Made by a program: the position numbers and the translations under genes. Under the pieces are notes generated by a model that searched no databases, was not told the DNA's origin, and was given only the letters and a program-made list of their open reading frames with translations. DNA of 21,847 nt. Origin: Thermoplasmatota archaeon (lineage in GTDB: Archaea > Thermoplasmatota > Thermoplasmata > Thermoplasmatales > Thermoplasmataceae). Position 1 is the stretch's first letter. The number at the start of each line of letters is the position of its first letter. The stretch is taken from the NCBI GenBank assembly GCA_023489425.1, contig JAMDCG010000093.1:1-21847 (forward strand). The letters run 5' to 3'. Below are positions 15,816-21,847 of this stretch, in pieces.

Positions 15816-16895
15816 TTGTCTGACTACAACAAAGAGATAGCTGAAGGGTTTGAATTATTAACCCAGGGAGAATTCGAGAAAAGCCTTGAAAAATTCATTA
15901 CAGCCATAGAGATTGATTCAACCAGGCCTGATGCCTTTTCACTGGCTTCAGAGGCATTTGCGCAAATTGGCGATATTGAGAATGCAAAATCTCACGCTGA
16001 GCAAGCGTATAAAATGGACTCTGGAAAACCAGAATACGTGCTTCAGTATGCCTCCATGCTTTATGCAACAGGTGATAGCGAGGAGAGCTTAAAACTCGCA
16101 AACGAGGCCCAGAAGAAGGGTGAAATGCCTGAGATACATCTTTTGAAAAGCAATATCTATATGGATATGGAGGAAGCCCAGAAAGCTTTAAAGGAAGCTA
16201 AAATAGCATTTGAAATGGATAAGAACCCCATATACAGGACAAATTATGCCATAGTTCTCAAGGAAAGCGGCAAGATAAAGGAATCGACTGAAATTCTTAC
16301 TAAGATGATACAGGAAAAACCAGATGATCTGGATGCGCTTTACTTACTCTTCCAGAATGAACTGGCAGAAGAGCATCTAGATGAAGCAATGAACTATATT
16401 ACAAAATGTATATCACTTAATGACTCTGAGCCCCTGTTCTATTCAGAACTTGCTTCAATGATGGAAGATTTCGAAGATAATGAAAAGGCTGAAAAATATT
16501 ATAAAAAGGCATTGGAGGTCTCCGACAATGATCCAGAGATGGCAATGCAACTTGCAGAATTTTATCAGTCCATGGATAAATTTCAGGAGGGAATTGATGT
16601 TCTGGAGGGGGCACATAGCGATGAAGATCCAGAGTATTTTTTAATGATGGGAAAACTTCTCCTTGGAAAGAAGGAATACAACAAGGCCTTATCTCATCTG
16701 GACATAGTAATTGAAATGGCAGATGACCCAGAGGCTAAAATTGTAAAAGGGACCTGCTTGATGGAAATAAACAGGTTAAATGATGCTCAATCCATTCTGA
16801 AGGAGGCACTAAAGCAAGATTTTCAAACCGAATATGTTGAGTCTTTGTTAAATCAGATCTGGTGGAAGGAGAATAGCAAGAAATTCAAACTATAA
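15816..16895 (+). CDS. Tetratricopeptide-repeat protein
   Basis: A soluble, acidic 359-residue protein made almost entirely of about nine to ten TPR-like 34-residue helix pairs, seen as repeating A/G/Y patterns such as GEFEKSLEKFITAIEID (about 17-33), NEKAEKYYKKALEVS and KEYNKALSHLDIVIEM. TPR arrays are protein-binding scaffolds; no catalytic domain, signal peptide or membrane segment is present. The start is a TTG at 15816: no ATG exists between the upstream in-frame stop and the second repeat. It is divergent from the cysteine-synthase-like gene, and its 3' end overlaps that of the Rieske gene by 11 bp. A specific partner cannot be inferred. Confidence 0.85.
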   Translation: MSDYNKEIAEGFELLTQGEFEKSLEKFITAIEIDSTRPDAFSLASEAFAQIGDIENAKSHAEQAYKMDSGKPEYVLQYASMLYATGDSEESLKLANEAQKKGEMPEIHLLKSNIYMDMEEAQKALKEAKIAFEMDKNPIYRTNYAIVLKESGKIKESTEILTKMIQEKPDDLDALYLLFQNELAEEHLDEAMNYITKCISLNDSEPLFYSELASMMEDFEDNEKAEKYYKKALEVSDNDPEMAMQLAEFYQSMDKFQEGIDVLEGAHSDEDPEYFLMMGKLLLGKKEYNKALSHLDIVIEMADDPEAKIVKGTCLMEINRLNDAQSILKEALKQDFQTEYVESLLNQIWWKENSKKFKL

Positions 16896-17211
16896 TCTCC
16901 AGCTCTTCCCCATTTATTTTAACTTCGTATGTTTTCAGCTTTGAACAATTTGCATAGTCTCCCATTGTTTTAGGAATAGGATTTTCAAGAACATCTCCAT
17001 TATTTAGATTGAAAATGATATGATGGGAAGGACACATTATTCTATCATCAGAAAGGGTTCGACATAGAAACAAAGGCCCACCTTTATGAGGGCATTTTGA
17101 TTCAAACGCAAAGTATTTTCCATTCTGCTTTAGTATTGTAATATCTTCCCCGTCAAGTTGAACTCTTTTCCTGTCCTTGGAATCAAATCCATCATTATGT
17201 ACACTTATCAT
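16885..17211 (-). CDS. Rieske-type [2Fe-2S] ferredoxin-like protein
   Basis: A small soluble electron carrier of 108 residues. The cluster ligands are Cys40-x-His42 in CPHKGG and Cys60-x2-His63 in CPSHH, with normal spacing for soluble Rieske ferredoxins or nitrite-reductase small-subunit-like proteins; there is no membrane anchor. The frame remains open 34 codons further upstream from a GTG, but that would overlap the thioredoxin reductase gene. The ATG at 17211, four bases after the reductase stop, fits an operon and the domain limits. As third gene behind thioredoxin and its reductase, a role in passing electrons to that flavoprotein is plausible, though not shown. Its 3' end overlaps the TPR gene. 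Confidence 0.88.
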   Translation of the reverse strand: MISVHNDGFDSKDRKRVQLDGEDITILKQNGKYFAFESKCPHKGGPLFLCRTLSDDRIMCPSHHIIFNLNNGDVLENPIPKTMGDYANCSKLKTYEVKINGEELEIIV

Positions 17212-17215
17212 ACTT

Positions 17216-18190
17216 TTAGAGAGAGATTTTTGATTTCTTATTAAGATCAACGAACTTCCAGTCACTTCTGACGGATCCCATTCCCCGTTTCTTGTGAACG
17301 TAGTTAATTGCACTTAAAGCAGCTACAGAACCCTGTCCTGCTGATATGACTGCCTGTTTATAGGGGATATTTGTCACATCTCCTGCAGCAAACACTCCCT
17401 CCCTACTTGTTTTTCCGTTCATGTCTATAATGACTTCATTTTCTTTGTTCATTTCCACAAATCCCTTCAGCATTCCTGTTTTGGCGATATATCCCATTTC
17501 AACAAAAACTGCCTTCACCGGGATCTGTTCAACAGAACCATCTTTTTTCTTTAATGACACTGCATTCACGGTCTTATCTCCAAGTATTTCATCCACTTCA
17601 GATTCATAAAGGAATTTTACGTTTTCCAGCGATCTTGCCTCTGCGATCATGTCCTCTGAACCTGAAATACGATTTGCCTTCTGAGTTACATAAACCTTTG
17701 AAGCTACAGTCCCAAGATATAGGGCTGCCTGCAGTGCGTGATCTCCTGCTCCAGCAACGAGAACATCCTTGTTTTTATACAGTGGCCCATCGCAGATAGA
17801 GCAGTAGGAAACACCTCTTCCCTTATATTTCTCCTCTCCTTTACTACCAAGATCCCTCGGAGTTTTACCAAAGGCAAGTATGAGTGCATCGCATTCATAC
17901 TGCTCTTCTACACCTTTCAAGATGAACTGATTATCAGACTCAGTAACAGTTCTAATTTCATCATATGAAAATTCCGTACCGTACATCTGAGCCTGTGCCT
18001 GAAATTTAGAAGCTAAATCAAATCCTGAAATGCTCTCAAAACCCGGATAATTTTGGATGTCAGTTGTAAGCAAACCCTGCCCCCCTATATCCTTTGTAAC
18101 CACAAGTGTCTTCATCCCCTGCCTTGATGAATATATGGCAGCGGATAACCCAGCAAAGGCACCACCTATTACAATAATATCGTATTTCAT
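17216..18190 (-). CDS. trxB: Thioredoxin reductase-like flavoprotein
   Basis: A low-molecular-weight FAD disulfide reductase of 324 residues that should reduce the co-encoded thioredoxin. The FAD site is VIGGAFAGLSAA (7-18) and GVFAAGDVT (265-273), and the redox pair is Cys130-x2-Cys133 in CSICDGP. The central pyridine-nucleotide domain is degenerate: the Rossmann motif reads AGAGDHALQAA (146-156), and the usual HRRxxxR for the NADPH 2'-phosphate is replaced by VTQKANR (168-174). The true reductant may therefore not be NADPH. From memory, a Thermoplasma acidophilum homologue was reported not to use NAD(P)H. The ATG directly follows the thioredoxin stop with no gap, and the Rieske gene follows four bases after its own stop. 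The C-terminal tail beyond residue 300 is basic. Confidence 0.92.
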   Translation of the reverse strand: MKYDIIVIGGAFAGLSAAIYSSRQGMKTLVVTKDIGGQGLLTTDIQNYPGFESISGFDLASKFQAQAQMYGTEFSYDEIRTVTESDNQFILKGVEEQYECDALILAFGKTPRDLGSKGEEKYKGRGVSYCSICDGPLYKNKDVLVAGAGDHALQAALYLGTVASKVYVTQKANRISGSEDMIAEARSLENVKFLYESEVDEILGDKTVNAVSLKKKDGSVEQIPVKAVFVEMGYIAKTGMLKGFVEMNKENEVIIDMNGKTSREGVFAAGDVTNIPYKQAVISAGQGSVAALSAINYVHKKRGMGSVRSDWKFVDLNKKSKISL

Positions 18191-18601
18191 TCAGTTCAAC
18201 AGCTTCTTGAGTTTAGCATCCAGCATTGTCTTTGGTACTGCACCTATGCTCACATCGGCTACCTTTCCGTTTTTGAACATTATCACAGTTGGAATACTGG
18301 TGATATTGAAGGACGAACTTACTTCAGGGTTTGCGTCCACATCAACCTTTCCAAAAGAGATTTTGCCACTGTACTCATTGGCCAGTTCTTCAACTATGGG
18401 AGAGAGAAATCTGCATGGAGCACACCAGGATGCCCAGAAGTCCACTACCATAATTTTATTTTTCTTAACCTCATCATTGAAAGTTGCATCTGTTAATTCT
18501 ACCGGTTTCATTACTTTTACCTCCTTTTTCTTATTCTCATCTTGAATTCTTGCCATTAACTTTTTCCTTATGTTTTCTAATTCCAAATCGTCTTCTGACA
18601 T
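18191..18601 (-). CDS. trxA: Thioredoxin with a charged N-terminal extension
   Basis: A protein-disulfide reductant of 136 residues. The thioredoxin fold (about 33-136) has the classical WCAPC active site (Cys60, Cys63) and the cis-Pro motif SIPT. About 30 extra N-terminal residues form a highly charged, probably helical segment (ELENIRKKLMARIQDENKKK) not found in the standard 105-residue thioredoxin. It is the first gene of the thioredoxin / reductase / Rieske operon, and its promoter region is shared with the divergent wHTH gene. A minus-strand TATA-like element (18619-18625) about 21 nt before the ATG suggests a leaderless transcript. Confidence 0.93.
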   Translation of the reverse strand: MSEDDLELENIRKKLMARIQDENKKKEVKVMKPVELTDATFNDEVKKNKIMVVDFWASWCAPCRFLSPIVEELANEYSGKISFGKVDVDANPEVSSSFNITSIPTVIMFKNGKVADVSIGAVPKTMLDAKLKKLLN

Positions 18602-18611
18602 AATTGAATTC

Positions 18612-18630
18612 TACTGGATATTATACTGGA
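18612..18630. repeat. Direct repeat TACTGGA x2 over the thioredoxin promoter
   Basis: TACTGGA occurs at 18612-18618 and 18624-18630, 12 bp apart, flanking the minus-strand TATA-like element of the thioredoxin operon. It is a possible second regulatory element beside the inverted repeat at 18646. Confidence 0.35.
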
Positions 18631-18645
18631 GTTAATCAATGTTAC

Positions 18646-18670
18646 GGTTTTGTCAAAAGCATACAAAACC
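18646..18670. promoter_or_regulatory. Inverted repeat GGTTTTGT-N9-ACAAAACC, candidate operator
   Basis: Perfect 8-bp arms, 9 nt apart, lie in the 101-bp gap between the divergent thioredoxin and wHTH genes. The right arm touches the TATA box of the wHTH gene (18671-18680), so binding would occlude its BRE. The adjacent regulator is the obvious candidate to bind it. Confidence 0.6.
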
Positions 18671-18680
18671 ATATATATAA
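18671..18680 (+). promoter_or_regulatory. TATA box for the wHTH regulator (leaderless)
   Basis: ATATATATAA is centred 28 nt before the ATG at 18703, the distance expected for a leaderless archaeal transcript. Confidence 0.6.
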
Positions 18681-18702
18681 CTCCATAATATCATAGTAAA
18701 GT

Positions 18703-19086
18703 ATGAAAATAACATCGAAATTGAATTCAGATATTGCATGCTGTTCCGATTTATTAGAGTCTGTTTTTAACTTTGGAAAAACAGATGTGGAGATATTTTA
18801 CGCACTTACACCAGGGAAATGGTTCAGAATAGAAAAAATTTCAAAGGACATAAAAAAAGATCAAAGCACCGTTTACAGATCCTTACAAAAGTTGATTAGC
18901 ATGGGTTTTGTAATGAGGGATTCAAGAATTATTGAAAATGGCGGTTACTATTATGAATATGCACTATCAGTTTCTTCAACGCTGGACAAGGTAATAAGAG
19001 AAAAAATCGATGAATTAACTGATCGTTTGAGAAGTCTTTCAAGAGACCTTATTAGGGAGTTGGAATCGAGAGAAATGATACAGTAA
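18703..19086 (+). CDS. TrmB-like winged-helix regulator with vicinal cysteines
   Basis: A 127-residue DNA-binding protein. Residues about 15-88 form a TrmB/MarR-like winged helix: FNFGKTDVEIFYALTP, a recognition helix around DQSTVYRSLQKLISMG (53-68), and a wing at 72-86. Residues 91-125 form a charged amphipathic helix likely to dimerise as a coiled coil. The sugar-binding domain of full-size TrmB is absent. Cys13 and Cys14 are adjacent and are the only cysteines, which could make a thiol-based switch. It diverges from the thioredoxin operon across a perfect inverted repeat, so control of that operon and of itself is the simplest reading. The target and signal are inferred. Confidence 0.8.
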   Translation: MKITSKLNSDIACCSDLLESVFNFGKTDVEIFYALTPGKWFRIEKISKDIKKDQSTVYRSLQKLISMGFVMRDSRIIENGGYYYEYALSVSSTLDKVIREKIDELTDRLRSLSRDLIRELESREMIQ

Positions 19087-19089
19087 TTC

Positions 19090-20046
19090 TTATCTTACCA
19101 TTGATATAAATCTTTGAGCTTCTTCTACAATTCTTACTACTCTATATCCATCATTACCTGTTGCTATTTTGCTTTTTTCTCCCCTAGTATATTTTTCGAA
19201 TTCTGCCACTTCCTCTGCATATAGGTTTCCTGTTTTGAATTCCTTTGTCGTTTCATCGTTAATTTCAATGGTTGCATTTAGAGTTGTACCGAAGAAATTT
19301 TTACATCTTATTTTCCTATCAGAAGTTAATAAAGTTAAATCATTTGAAAATCCCTCCATTTGTCTGGAAGATAAAGCCGTAGCAAATCCCTTTTCAAATT
19401 GCATATTTACAACCATTGATTCATCAATTATTTTTTCTTCTGGCATTCTGAATGAAGTTACCTTCCTGGGGAATCTGTTATGGAATGAAATCAGTGTATC
19501 AATGACGTGAACACCAGTCCCCATCACGGATCCACCACCTACTTTATCAGGCTCGTTCCACCATTTACTATCCGCAGTTTGTTCCCTTGGAATAGAAAGA
19601 TGAGTCCATATACCTGATTCATAAATTATATCCTCATTTGGCTTTAGTAATTCACCTCTTATGTATTCAAGAGCTGGGTGCATTCTGAGGTGGAAACCAA
19701 TGCCCAGTTTAACCTTTCTTTCTGTTGCAAGAGAAATGAGTTCTTTAGCATCAGCGGATCTTAGGGTCATCTGTTTTTCCAGTAAAACGTGTTTACTGTG
19801 ATTTAATGCTTTTCGTGCATGTTCATAATGCATGAAATTCGGTGAACCGACATAGACAGCGTCAATATCATCGGAAAGCATTTCACCATATGTGGAATAA
19901 TACTTGCATGAAAATTTCTCAGCTGTTATGGCCCCTTTTTCCTTATTAGCTGTAGTAATTCCAGAAATTTCATTACCACTTTCCAATATGGCAGGCATCA
20001 CTCTGCTTATTGCATGATTACCGATACCGACTATCCCAAACCTCAT
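19090..20046 (-). CDS. Gfo/Idh/MocA-family protein with altered catalytic motifs
   Basis: NAD(P)-binding protein of the glucose-fructose/inositol dehydrogenase family, 318 residues from the ATG at 20046 (a TTG lies two codons upstream). The Rossmann motif is GIVGIGNHA (4-12), and the C-terminal alpha/beta domain starts near 120. Members usually oxidise a sugar or polyol hydroxyl with a Lys/Asp/His set. Here the EKP motif reads EKQ (Lys91 kept, Pro replaced), and the DxGxH motif reads GTGVH (176-180): His180 is present, but Gly176 stands where the catalytic Asp is expected. It may act on an unusual substrate or have lost dehydrogenase activity. It lies end-to-end with the wHTH gene, 3 bp apart, convergent. 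Confidence 0.86.
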   Translation of the reverse strand: MRFGIVGIGNHAISRVMPAILESGNEISGITTANKEKGAITAEKFSCKYYSTYGEMLSDDIDAVYVGSPNFMHYEHARKALNHSKHVLLEKQMTLRSADAKELISLATERKVKLGIGFHLRMHPALEYIRGELLKPNEDIIYESGIWTHLSIPREQTADSKWWNEPDKVGGGSVMGTGVHVIDTLISFHNRFPRKVTSFRMPEEKIIDESMVVNMQFEKGFATALSSRQMEGFSNDLTLLTSDRKIRCKNFFGTTLNATIEINDETTKEFKTGNLYAEEVAEFEKYTRGEKSKIATGNDGYRVVRIVEEAQRFISMVR

Positions 20047-20071
20047 AATCAAATATGGTGAGTCTGTTAAT

Positions 20072-20079
20072 AATATATT
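20072..20079 (-). promoter_or_regulatory. TATA box for the Gfo/Idh/MocA gene
   Basis: The minus strand reads AATATATT about 29 nt before the ATG at 20046, consistent with a leaderless transcript and with the ATG start. Confidence 0.45.
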
Positions 20080-20117
20080 CTATTATCTTGTTGAATTTGT
20101 TCATCTTGTGTCAAATC

Positions 20118-20126
20118 TTTAAATAT
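20118..20126 (+). promoter_or_regulatory. TATA box for the DUF929-like gene; decides its start
   Basis: TTTAAATAT is centred 26 nt before the ATG at 20148, the expected leaderless distance. It lies inside the longer open frame that begins near 20055, so that upstream extension is unlikely to be coding. Confidence 0.6.
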
Positions 20127-20147
20127 GCAAATTCGATATTATTCAGA

Positions 20148-20960
20148 ATGGCTAATCCCAAAAAAACAAACAGGCAAAAGGAAGAGGAATTAAGACTTTT
20201 AATCCAGAAAAGAAGGAGATTATTAACAACGGCAGTAACAATAGTGGTTGCTGTCATAGTAATTGTAGCAGTACTTATTTTTTCAGGGGTACTCAATTCA
20301 TCATCCACCGGTACAGGTTCCACTGTAGTTCAAAGTGGAACTTTTATAAAGATTAGCAATTCAGACGTTTCTTCTGATGGAGGAGTGAACATATATTTCC
20401 TTTCATGGCAGGGTTGTCCCATTGGTGCTTCTGATAGCTGGATAATTTATAACTACGTTCACTCGCAGGACCCATCTCTGTCGAATTCAACTATCTATAA
20501 AGAGATGCATTTTAGTGACCCTGACGAATCACCAACCAACATACCAGGATTACTTTTTAATAATTTCTCATACACTCTTAGTGGAATAAATTACCATTTC
20601 CACGTAATCTATGTTTACGGAGAATATCTCCCACCAGATGGACCAAGTTCAGTAAGTCAGGGATCATCTGTACTAAAAGCAAACTTCCCATCCTCGGTAT
20701 CATCCTTATTCCTTAAGTATGAAACACAGTACCCAACTTCTGGACTTAACGGTCAGGCAATAGCTAATTATGCAGGCCACCTAACATCGAGTCTGATAAT
20801 TACCGGCCCATCTGGAACATACTATGCCGAGGGAGAATTATACAATCCATCAACCATAGCCAACATACAACCAGGAGTGCTGATAAATGAATTATCACAA
20901 TACTCTGGAATAACAGGAGGAACAAGTGAACTTGGTACTGCCATAAATTCCGTAATCTGA
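20148..20960 (+). CDS. DUF929-like membrane-anchored protein
   Basis: Function unknown. The 270-residue product has a basic cytoplasmic head (1-25), one membrane segment (about 27-47), a Ser/Thr/Gly linker (50-60) and an extracytoplasmic domain. The sequence YFLSWQGCPIGASDSW (83-98) resembles the conserved motif of archaeal DUF929 proteins, which seem thioredoxin-like at a CxxC position; here the second Cys is Gly (C90-P-I-G93), leaving no redox pair. The family link is from recalled motif shape, not a search. An in-frame extension of 31 codons is rejected because the promoter lies within it. It is divergent from the Gfo/Idh/MocA gene and precedes a membrane protein by 19 bp, so the two are probably co-transcribed. 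Confidence 0.72.
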   Translation: MANPKKTNRQKEEELRLLIQKRRRLLTTAVTIVVAVIVIVAVLIFSGVLNSSSTGTGSTVVQSGTFIKISNSDVSSDGGVNIYFLSWQGCPIGASDSWIIYNYVHSQDPSLSNSTIYKEMHFSDPDESPTNIPGLLFNNFSYTLSGINYHFHVIYVYGEYLPPDGPSSVSQGSSVLKANFPSSVSSLFLKYETQYPTSGLNGQAIANYAGHLTSSLIITGPSGTYYAEGELYNPSTIANIQPGVLINELSQYSGITGGTSELGTAINSVI

Positions 20961-20979
20961 ACAGTGTGAGAAGAAATAG

Positions 20980-21847
20980 ATGGATATTTATGCTGACTTT
21001 CATAATATAAAAAAAATCATTCTCTCCCTAACCATCCTCTTTTGTCTTCTTATAATGTGGCATTATGGCATAGTGGCAATTTTTTATGTATTATTGTTTT
21101 CAATAGTTTTATCAGGCGTCATTGCAGTAATTTATTCTCTTTGGATGGATTCTAATTCGTATCACGAAGCCTCAGGTGTATGGGTTTTTCCTTTCATCGC
21201 ATATCTTTTTCTTCGGTTGGATTTTTCCCGAAACATAACAAATATGATCAAATTGATAGAAATACCATTTTTGTCAGATTCTATAATATGGATTCTGGTT
21301 GGAATATTTATCATTAACTTTGTGATTCACCTGGAGCCTCATAATGCTATTCAGAATGATTCAGCAGATCAATATGAATCCTATGGATACTGGTTATCCA
21401 TTTCAACAATAATAGGAATGGGAATAACAATTACTCTATCAGGATTAACAAAAGGCCATATATTTATTCTTCCAGACACATACATGATTCCCATATTTTA
21501 TGGTTCCATAATACTATCTTCACAATTTAGATTCCCAGTGACAGGTAGGAGAAGTATAAATGGGATAGTAATTATTCTTTTACTGTATTCTACTATGGCT
21601 ATCTACGAAAATATTATAAAAGGGACATTTCCACCAATTATTCCCATATTAATAGAATTAATTTTACTAATATCATTCTTCTGGATGGCAATGAAACCTG
21701 AAGAAAGAGAAGGAAAATATACAGGTTCAGTAATATCTTATCCACATTATAGAATAAAATTCTTTCTAGTTGTCGTGTGGTTTCTCATACTTTATTTCAC
21801 CATACCAAAGGAATATCAGTTAGTTGAATCTGTTCTCATATTTCCTC
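20980..21847 (+). CDS. Unrecognised multi-spanning membrane protein (3'-truncated by window end)
   Basis: An ATG at 20980 opens a frame with no stop up to the last base, at least 289 codons. The translation is strongly hydrophobic, with about eight or nine membrane segments (e.g. around residues 13-30, 32-52, 65-78, 100-115, 137-155). A short polar loop HLEPHNAIQNDSADQYES lies near residues 117-134, and a more hydrophilic stretch MKPEEREGKY near 238-247. I recognise no family motif. It starts 19 nt behind the DUF929-like gene, so the pair may form an operon with a common envelope-related role; that is inference. Confidence 0.75.
   Translation, partial: MDIYADFHNIKKIILSLTILFCLLIMWHYGIVAIFYVLLFSIVLSGVIAVIYSLWMDSNSYHEASGVWVFPFIAYLFLRLDFSRNITNMIKLIEIPFLSDSIIWILVGIFIINFVIHLEPHNAIQNDSADQYESYGYWLSISTIIGMGITITLSGLTKGHIFILPDTYMIPIFYGSIILSSQFRFPVTGRRSINGIVIILLLYSTMAIYENIIKGTFPPIIPILIELILLISFFWMAMKPEEREGKYTGSVISYPHYRIKFFLVVVWFLILYFTIPKEYQLVESVLIFP

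Noticed and set aside
17212..17313. N-terminal extension of the Rieske protein from a GTG
   Set aside because: It would overlap the thioredoxin reductase reading frame and adds no recognisable domain. The ATG at 17211, right behind the reductase stop, is the better start.
18057..18545. 162-codon open frame on the plus strand over thioredoxin and the start of its reductase
   Set aside because: It overlaps two well-supported genes with intact active sites, and the product is a low-complexity hydrophobic/Ser-rich antisense translation.
20055..20147. Hydrophobic 31-residue N-terminal extension of the DUF929-like protein
   Set aside because: The TATA box for the ATG at 20148 lies within it, and the protein already has a membrane anchor after that ATG.

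Overview
The window looks like a chromosomal stretch from an acidophilic euryarchaeon of the Thermoplasmatales (Ferroplasma/Cuniculiplasma-like). This is an inference from four things: the AT-rich sequence, archaeal TATA boxes about 25-30 nt upstream of many start codons with almost no 5' leader, frequent TTG starts, and gene content (archaeal GH15 glycosidase, DUF929-like protein, N-terminally anchored Thr/Pro-linked binding protein, TrmB-like and MntR-like regulators). I see no rRNA, tRNA, CRISPR array, insertion sequence or phage gene.

Region 1 (1-8.7 kb) is devoted to uptake. It holds an APC permease, then a tightly overlapping three-gene carbohydrate ABC operon (two permeases and an ATPase). 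Convergent to it lie the surface solute-binding protein and a cytoplasmic GH15 glucoamylase/trehalase-type enzyme. Together they could bind, import and hydrolyse a glucose-containing oligosaccharide. The binding protein is odd: a segment that is normally near the C-terminal end of such proteins sits directly after the membrane anchor.

Region 2 (8.9-11 kb) has a second APC permease and, upstream on the same strand, a small MntR/DtxR-type regulator. Three 15-bp TTAG-N7-CTAA-like palindromes lie at the permease promoter and against the regulator's own start codon. This suggests one regulator controlling both genes.

Region 3 (11-15.7 kb) holds a 3-mercaptopyruvate-type sulfurtransferase, a compact thiolase / 3-hydroxyacyl-CoA dehydrogenase / enoyl-CoA hydratase operon with an 8-N15-8 inverted repeat around its TATA box, and a convergent cysteine-synthase-family enzyme.

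Region 4 (15.8-19.1 kb) has a TPR protein and a thioredoxin - thioredoxin reductase - Rieske protein operon. A wHTH regulator with a vicinal Cys pair diverges from that operon, and a perfect 8-N9-8 inverted repeat lies between them. The reductase lacks the usual NADPH-recognition motif, so the Rieske protein is a candidate electron donor. With the sulfurtransferase and cysteine synthase this gives the right half of the window a thiol/sulfur theme.

Region 5 (19.1 kb to the end) has a Gfo/Idh/MocA-like protein with altered catalytic motifs, a DUF929-like anchored protein and an unrecognised multi-spanning membrane protein that runs off the window.
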